A DNA stretch of 64,000 nucleotides from Pararge aegeria (taxonomy: Eukaryota; Arthropoda; Insecta; Lepidoptera; Nymphalidae). Below, piece by piece: positions 63,915 to 64,000 of this stretch. Every line of letters starts with the position of its first letter. Within the stretch, counting starts at the first letter, position 1. Under the pieces are notes generated by a model. It did no database searches. It was given only the letters and a program-made list of their open reading frames with translations, and was not told the DNA's origin. The stretch lies in contig NC_053190.1 of assembly GCF_905163445.1 (NCBI RefSeq), forward strand, positions 2,420,501 through 2,484,500, in the 5' to 3' direction. The position numbers and the translations under genes are program-made.

Positions 63915-64000
63915 TTCTTATTCCACTACAAGTTAGCCCTTGACTACAATCTCACCTGGTGGTAAGTGATGATGCAGTCTAAGATAGTTAGCAGGCTAAC
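63915..64000 (-). mobile_element. SINE-B, running off the window
   Basis: Antisense TCCACTACAAGTTAGCCCTT, AATCTCACCTGGTGGTAAGT, GATGATGCAGTCTAAGATAG is the SINE-B 3' end; the rest lies beyond base 64000. Confidence 0.75.

Overview
The window is about two-thirds A+T, eukaryotic, and almost certainly lepidopteran (butterfly or moth). It is packed with short retroposon copies whose tRNA-like heads and tails are characteristic of Lepidoptera. It also holds fragments of RTE, CR1-like and R4/Dong-like LINEs, a pogo/Tigger-type DNA transposon and a hammerhead-ribozyme-bearing retroelement. I cannot name the species; nymphalid-like repeats are a guess.

Host gene content is minimal. The one convincing host exon is a 49-nt exon at 7116-7164 (+) with textbook splice sites. 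It encodes MNRAIQVKPADSENRG, the end of RRM1 plus linker of a CELF/Bruno RNA-binding protein. Most or all of the window is therefore best read as two very large introns of a bruno/CELF gene on the + strand. A second, unassigned exon-like ORF is on the minus strand at 43783-44034.

The largest ORF is a 680-aa pogo-type transposase (381-2423, minus) with an N-terminal Psq-like HTH, a DDE_1 catalytic core (DD35D) and a C-terminal PHD finger. Its element ends near 2923; its other end lies left of the window.

The rest is a palimpsest of repeats. I use working names. SINE-A: head GGCCGATTGGCGCAG, body with CTAGATGGCGATGTGTG. SINE-B: head CCTGGCGCAG, body CTAAGCGATTTAGTGTTCCG. SINE-C: ends in GTAGTGGGCCGGTAA plus (GATGAT)n. 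SINE-D: body with GCATAGACCCACC on the opposite strand. LINE-alpha: 3' end CATTTATTTCAAGTAGG when read antisense. LINE-beta: 3' end with TTTGAC repeats. LINE-gamma: 3' end GTGTACAAATAAAGAG. Rep-1 to Rep-6 are unclassified families. Copies are truncated, nested and often flanked by visible target-site duplications (38887/39337, 63256/63531, 34330/34592, 20356/20975, 49826/50145).

Two things stand out. (1) A repeat family at about 9.1, 31.8 and 40.9 kb carries a type I hammerhead ribozyme, as in Penelope-like elements or retrozymes; the 31.8-kb copy keeps the full catalytic core. (2) The window holds many near-perfect inverted duplications with 0-10 nt loops (arms 11-30 bp). Several lie inside SINE heads and one inside the ribozyme core, which suggests recurrent fold-back template switching.
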